Origin: an uncultured bacterium
Lineage (GTDB): Bacteria; Dictyoglomota; Dictyoglomia; Dictyoglomales; Dictyoglomaceae
Direction of reading: 5' to 3'
Length of the DNA stretch: 55,927 nt
NCBI GenBank assembly: GCA_938034905.1
Contig: CALHLF010000041.1
Coordinates: 1 to 55,927 of the forward strand
Below the pieces are notes generated by a model, which saw only the letters and a program-made list of their open reading frames with translations, did no database searches and was not told the origin of the DNA. Below are positions 53,498 to 55,927 of this stretch, one piece after another; positions within the stretch are counted from its first letter, which is position 1; each line of letters starts with the position of its first letter. A program made the position numbers and the translations under genes.

Positions 53498-54138
53498 AAT
53501 CCTAAATTCTCATTTACTAAAATCACTGTAAAGGGAGTCCTTGAAGGAGGAGCAGTTAAAATAGTAATAATTCTACACATTTTATTAGGAGAATTACATT
53601 CTTCTTCACAATAACCTAACTCTGCACAGGGAACATTTAAATTTAATCTTTTAGCATTTAAAGGAGCAGTAATGTTTTTTATACGCCATAAAGCAGTCTC
53701 TAAATTAACTACAATTTTATTTCTTCCTACTACAACAATAACTTGACCTGGTCCAAAAATCTGTGCTGAAACTCTATTTCCTATCCCATCTATATTTACC
53801 AATTCTCCTGAAAGAGTGATAGCATTGACACTAGATAAAAATACATCAGATAATAATTCCTTTTTCCTTATTTCTAAGTCCTGTTCAAAACTTAGACCTT
53901 CCTTCCAATGATGATATATAATATATCCTCTCTTTTCCAATTCTTCAATTATTCCTATCTGTCTTATAGTTACACTTCCACCTATACCAATAGTTGCTTC
54001 TTTAGGTATAATTTCTAATATTTTGTTTTTTGCTGAATCTTTATCCGAAACTAAAAAGACATTAAATCCTCTCTCTTTTAAAAATTTCTCAACTCTTTGT
54101 AATCTTTTTTCTTCTAACCAATTTTCTAAATCTCTCAT
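53494..54138 (-). CDS. LUD domain protein (LutC/YkgG-like, DUF162)
   Basis: 214 residues. The LUD pattern: EKRLQRVEKFLKERGFNVF, GIGGSVTIRQIGIIEEL, then VSAQIFGPGQVIVVVGRNKI with the four-cysteine tail CAELGYCEEECN...MC (about 170-190). LUD proteins take part in lactate utilisation or act as stand-alone enzymes of unknown role; there are no lutA/lutB genes here. The AGAGGTG site precedes the ATG, 10 bases after guaA, so it is likely co-transcribed with guaA. Confidence 0.85.
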   Translation of the reverse strand: MRDLENWLEEKRLQRVEKFLKERGFNVFLVSDKDSAKNKILEIIPKEATIGIGGSVTIRQIGIIEELEKRGYIIYHHWKEGLSFEQDLEIRKKELLSDVFLSSVNAITLSGELVNIDGIGNRVSAQIFGPGQVIVVVGRNKIVVNLETALWRIKNITAPLNAKRLNLNVPCAELGYCEEECNSPNKMCRIITILTAPPSRTPFTVILVNENLGF

Positions 54139-54148
54139 TTTTTCACCT

Positions 54149-55672
54149 CTACTCCCATTCTATAGTTGCTGGAGGCTTATTAGTAATATCATAAACAACT
54201 CTATTAATACCAGTAACTTCGTTAGTGATCCTCGTTGAAATTCTCTCTAATATTTCATAGGGAACCTTCGTCCATTGAGCGGTCATTCCATCTTCACTTT
54301 CTACAATTCTTATCGCAATGGTATATTCATAAGATCTCTGATCTCCCTTTATCCCTACAGTTCTTACAGGAAGAAGTATAGTAAAAGATTGCCATATTCT
54401 TTCATAATTTTCCCATCTCTTAAGTTCTTCTTGCAAAATATAATCTGCAGATCTTAATATTTCTAACCTCTCTTTGGTAATTTCTCCAATTATCCTTACT
54501 GCTAATCCAGGTCCTGGAAAAGGTTGCCTTTTTATAAAGAAATCAGGAAGTCCTAATTTCCTTCCAATTATTCTTACTTCATCTTTAAAAAGATATCTAA
54601 AAGGTTCTAATATTTCAAAATTTAATTTTTCAGGAAGCCCACCCACATTATGATGAGATTTTATTTTTGATGGCTTTCCTGTAGATGAGTGGGCACTCTC
54701 AATAACATCAGGATAAAGGGTTCCCTGGGCTAAATAATGGAAAGGACCTAATTCTCTTGCTTTCTCTTCAAAAACTTTTATAAACTCATGCCCAATAATT
54801 TTTCTCTTCTCTTCAGGATCTTCTATACCCTTTAATCTACTTAAAAATCTTTCTTCACAATTTAATGTTAAGAGATTTACCCCCAAGCTTTTTAATGCTT
54901 CTTCCACCTCTTCTCTTTCTCCCCTTCTTAATAAACCATGATCTACAAAAATTGCTGTTAAATTATTCCCTATAGCTTTTTGTAAAAATACTGCCAATGT
55001 GGAGGAATCTACTCCTCCACTTACTGCCAAAAGAACCTTTTTATCTCCTACTTTTTCTTTTATTTCTTTGATATTTTCTTCTACAAATTTATCTAAATTC
55101 CAATCTTCTTTTGCCTTACAAATTTTAAAAACAAAATTCCTTAAAATTTCTTTTCCTTTATTTGTATGACTGACTTCAGGGTGAAACTGTAGAGCATAAA
55201 AGGGAAAGATTTTAGATTCTGCAGAAGCAATATAGTTATTCTCTGTATAAGCTAAAGGTATAAACCCTTCAGGAAGAGTCTCTACTATATCTTGATGACT
55301 CATCCATACAATCTCCTCTTCTTCTAATCCCTCAAAGAGAACTGACTTTTCTACTATTCTTATTCTTGTTAATCCATATTCTCCCTTTTCTCCCCTTCTT
55401 ACTCTTCCTCCAAAAATTTTAGCTAATAATTGAAATCCAAAACAAATTCCTAAGATTGGAATTCCCATTCTAAAAATCTCCATGTCTATTTTAAAGTCCT
55501 CTTCATAAACACTACCAGGACCTCCTGATAGGATTATTCCCTTAACTTTATTTCCTTCTAAATCTTTTCTTTTTATACTCGGAGGAAAAATTAAAGAATA
55601 TACATTAAGCTCTCTTAACCTTCTCGCAATTAATTGAGTATATTGAGATCCAAAATCAATTACACAAAACAT
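54149..55672 (-). CDS. guaA: GMP synthase (glutamine-hydrolysing)
   Basis: 507 residues. Glutamine amidotransferase domain with Cys in LGICFGFQLL (about 78) and His/Glu in LQFHPEVSH, then the ATP pyrophosphatase domain with PP-loop AVSGGVDSSTLAV (about 215-227), and the dimerisation domain ending MTAQWTKVPYEIL and NKPPATIEWE. It converts XMP to GMP. AAGGAG lies 9 bases before the ATG. Confidence 0.98.
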   Translation of the reverse strand: MFCVIDFGSQYTQLIARRLRELNVYSLIFPPSIKRKDLEGNKVKGIILSGGPGSVYEEDFKIDMEIFRMGIPILGICFGFQLLAKIFGGRVRRGEKGEYGLTRIRIVEKSVLFEGLEEEEIVWMSHQDIVETLPEGFIPLAYTENNYIASAESKIFPFYALQFHPEVSHTNKGKEILRNFVFKICKAKEDWNLDKFVEENIKEIKEKVGDKKVLLAVSGGVDSSTLAVFLQKAIGNNLTAIFVDHGLLRRGEREEVEEALKSLGVNLLTLNCEERFLSRLKGIEDPEEKRKIIGHEFIKVFEEKARELGPFHYLAQGTLYPDVIESAHSSTGKPSKIKSHHNVGGLPEKLNFEILEPFRYLFKDEVRIIGRKLGLPDFFIKRQPFPGPGLAVRIIGEITKERLEILRSADYILQEELKRWENYERIWQSFTILLPVRTVGIKGDQRSYEYTIAIRIVESEDGMTAQWTKVPYEILERISTRITNEVTGINRVVYDITNKPPATIEWE

Positions 55673-55685
55673 CTTAAGAGACTCC

Positions 55686-55713
55686 TTGAACTTGTGATAA
55701 AATATTATATAAG
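55686..55713 (+). promoter_or_regulatory. Candidate promoter of the small four-cysteine gene
   Basis: TTGAAC (55686-55691), 16-base spacer, TATAAG (55708-55713). It overlaps the region where the divergent guaA promoter (a minus-strand TATAAT at 55704-55709) would lie. Confidence 0.45.
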
Positions 55714-55739
55714 ATTTTCAAGAAAAGGGGGAATAGAAG

Positions 55740-55868
55740 ATGGAAGAAAGAAAATGTAAGAATTGTAAATTTTTTCAACCAAATCCATCGGATCCCAATA
55801 AAGGAATGTGCTTTGGTATTCCAGTAAAAGCAGAGGGTTCTTGTCCTCAATTTGTTCCTAAGTCTTAA
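55740..55868 (+). CDS. 42-residue four-cysteine protein (BssB/HpdC small-subunit-like fold)
   Basis: An open frame of 42 codons starting ATG 55740, with AAGGGGGA about 9 bases upstream. Cysteines sit in ERKCKNCKFF (6 and 9), GMCFG (24) and GSCPQF (35): CxxC-x14-C-x10-C, with FF, PNPSDP and CPQF around them. This pattern resembles the small Fe-S subunits of glycyl-radical enzymes (benzylsuccinate synthase, 4-hydroxyphenylacetate decarboxylase) and their stand-alone relatives. No glycyl-radical enzyme is visible here. It lies divergent from guaA. Confidence 0.72.
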   Translation: MEERKCKNCKFFQPNPSDPNKGMCFGIPVKAEGSCPQFVPKS

Positions 55869-55927
55869 ATACAACATTTTCAAGATTAAAATTAACATTT
55901 TCTACTAAATTTTTAAAGAAATTTTCC
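55858..55927 (-). CDS. End of an unidentified gene (partial, C-terminus)
   Basis: A minus-strand frame enters from the right edge and reaches TAG at 55858-55860 after about 23 codons ending NLVENVNFNLENVVFKT. It would overlap the small four-cysteine gene by 11 bases tail to tail, like other convergent pairs in this window. Too short to identify. Confidence 0.4.
   Translation of the reverse strand, partial: ENFFKNLVENVNFNLENVVFKT

Overview
The window is one dense, AT-rich bacterial chromosome segment with no rRNA, tRNA, CRISPR array, insertion sequence or prophage that I can see. The gene set (heat-shock and proteolysis genes, sugar/peptide ABC transporters, FeoAB, PyrDB/PyrK, class A PBP, SecG, a TraF/OMPP1-type beta-barrel protein, short HisG plus HisZ) and the extreme A/T codon bias suggest an anaerobic, probably thermophilic, diderm bacterium. 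It resembles Dictyoglomus, but that assignment is inference from gene content, not a search. The two solute-binding proteins lack a lipobox cysteine and one exported protein ends in a beta-barrel-type terminal Phe, which fits an outer membrane.

Layout. 1-8314 (minus): a sigma70-type promoter drives pgk, a Roadblock/LC7 gene, tpiA, secG, then oppABC (no ATPases), asp23, fakA and the start of a recG-like gene. 8371-10216 (minus): rapZ-yvcK, divergent from a class A penicillin-binding protein (10273-12222, plus). 12200-19388 (minus): a compact histidine operon hisZ-G-D-C-B-H-A-F-IE with overlapping junctions, divergent from rsmG (plus) across a control region with a 9-bp inverted repeat on both -35 boxes. 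20273-22899 (plus): an MDR dehydrogenase, a YghO/GNAT-like protein and an ArsR-type regulator. 22955-24253 (minus): outer-membrane protein. 24451-28321 (plus): hsp20-lon-baeRF (eRF1-like), a protein quality control operon preceded by two TGTGA-N6-TCA-type palindromes. 28348-33977 (minus): gap, leuS and an ABC-2 exporter. 34133-37016 (plus): fur-feoA-feoB-feoC. 36949-42282 (minus): pyrR-B-C-K-D-F with a PyrR attenuator. 42401-47850 (plus): sugar ABC transporter (binding protein, two permeases) and a YesN/YesM-type two-component system. 47840-55927: PfkB kinase, alpha/beta hydrolase, ACR3-like transporter, DUF438-hemerythrin-PAS protein, SHOCT protein, THEP1 NTPase, DUF554, LUD protein, guaA, and a 42-residue four-cysteine protein.

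Most notable: (1) the hsp20-lon-eRF1-like operon, in which a predicted ribosome-associated factor starts inside lon; (2) three independent one-base homopolymer lesions (binding protein start, response-regulator start, sensor-kinase TM1) all in one transporter/two-component cluster; (3) repeated regulatory designs: stable hairpins just after both binding-protein genes, paired palindromic operators at fur and hsp20, and several apparently leaderless genes. Convergent gene pairs often overlap at their 3' ends (up to 68 bp for feoC/pyrF).

No stretch over about 300 bases lacks a gene. The longest gaps are 42119-42400 (PyrR attenuator, pyr promoter, phased A-tracts), 24254-24450 (hsp20 control region) and 33978-34132 (fur control region).
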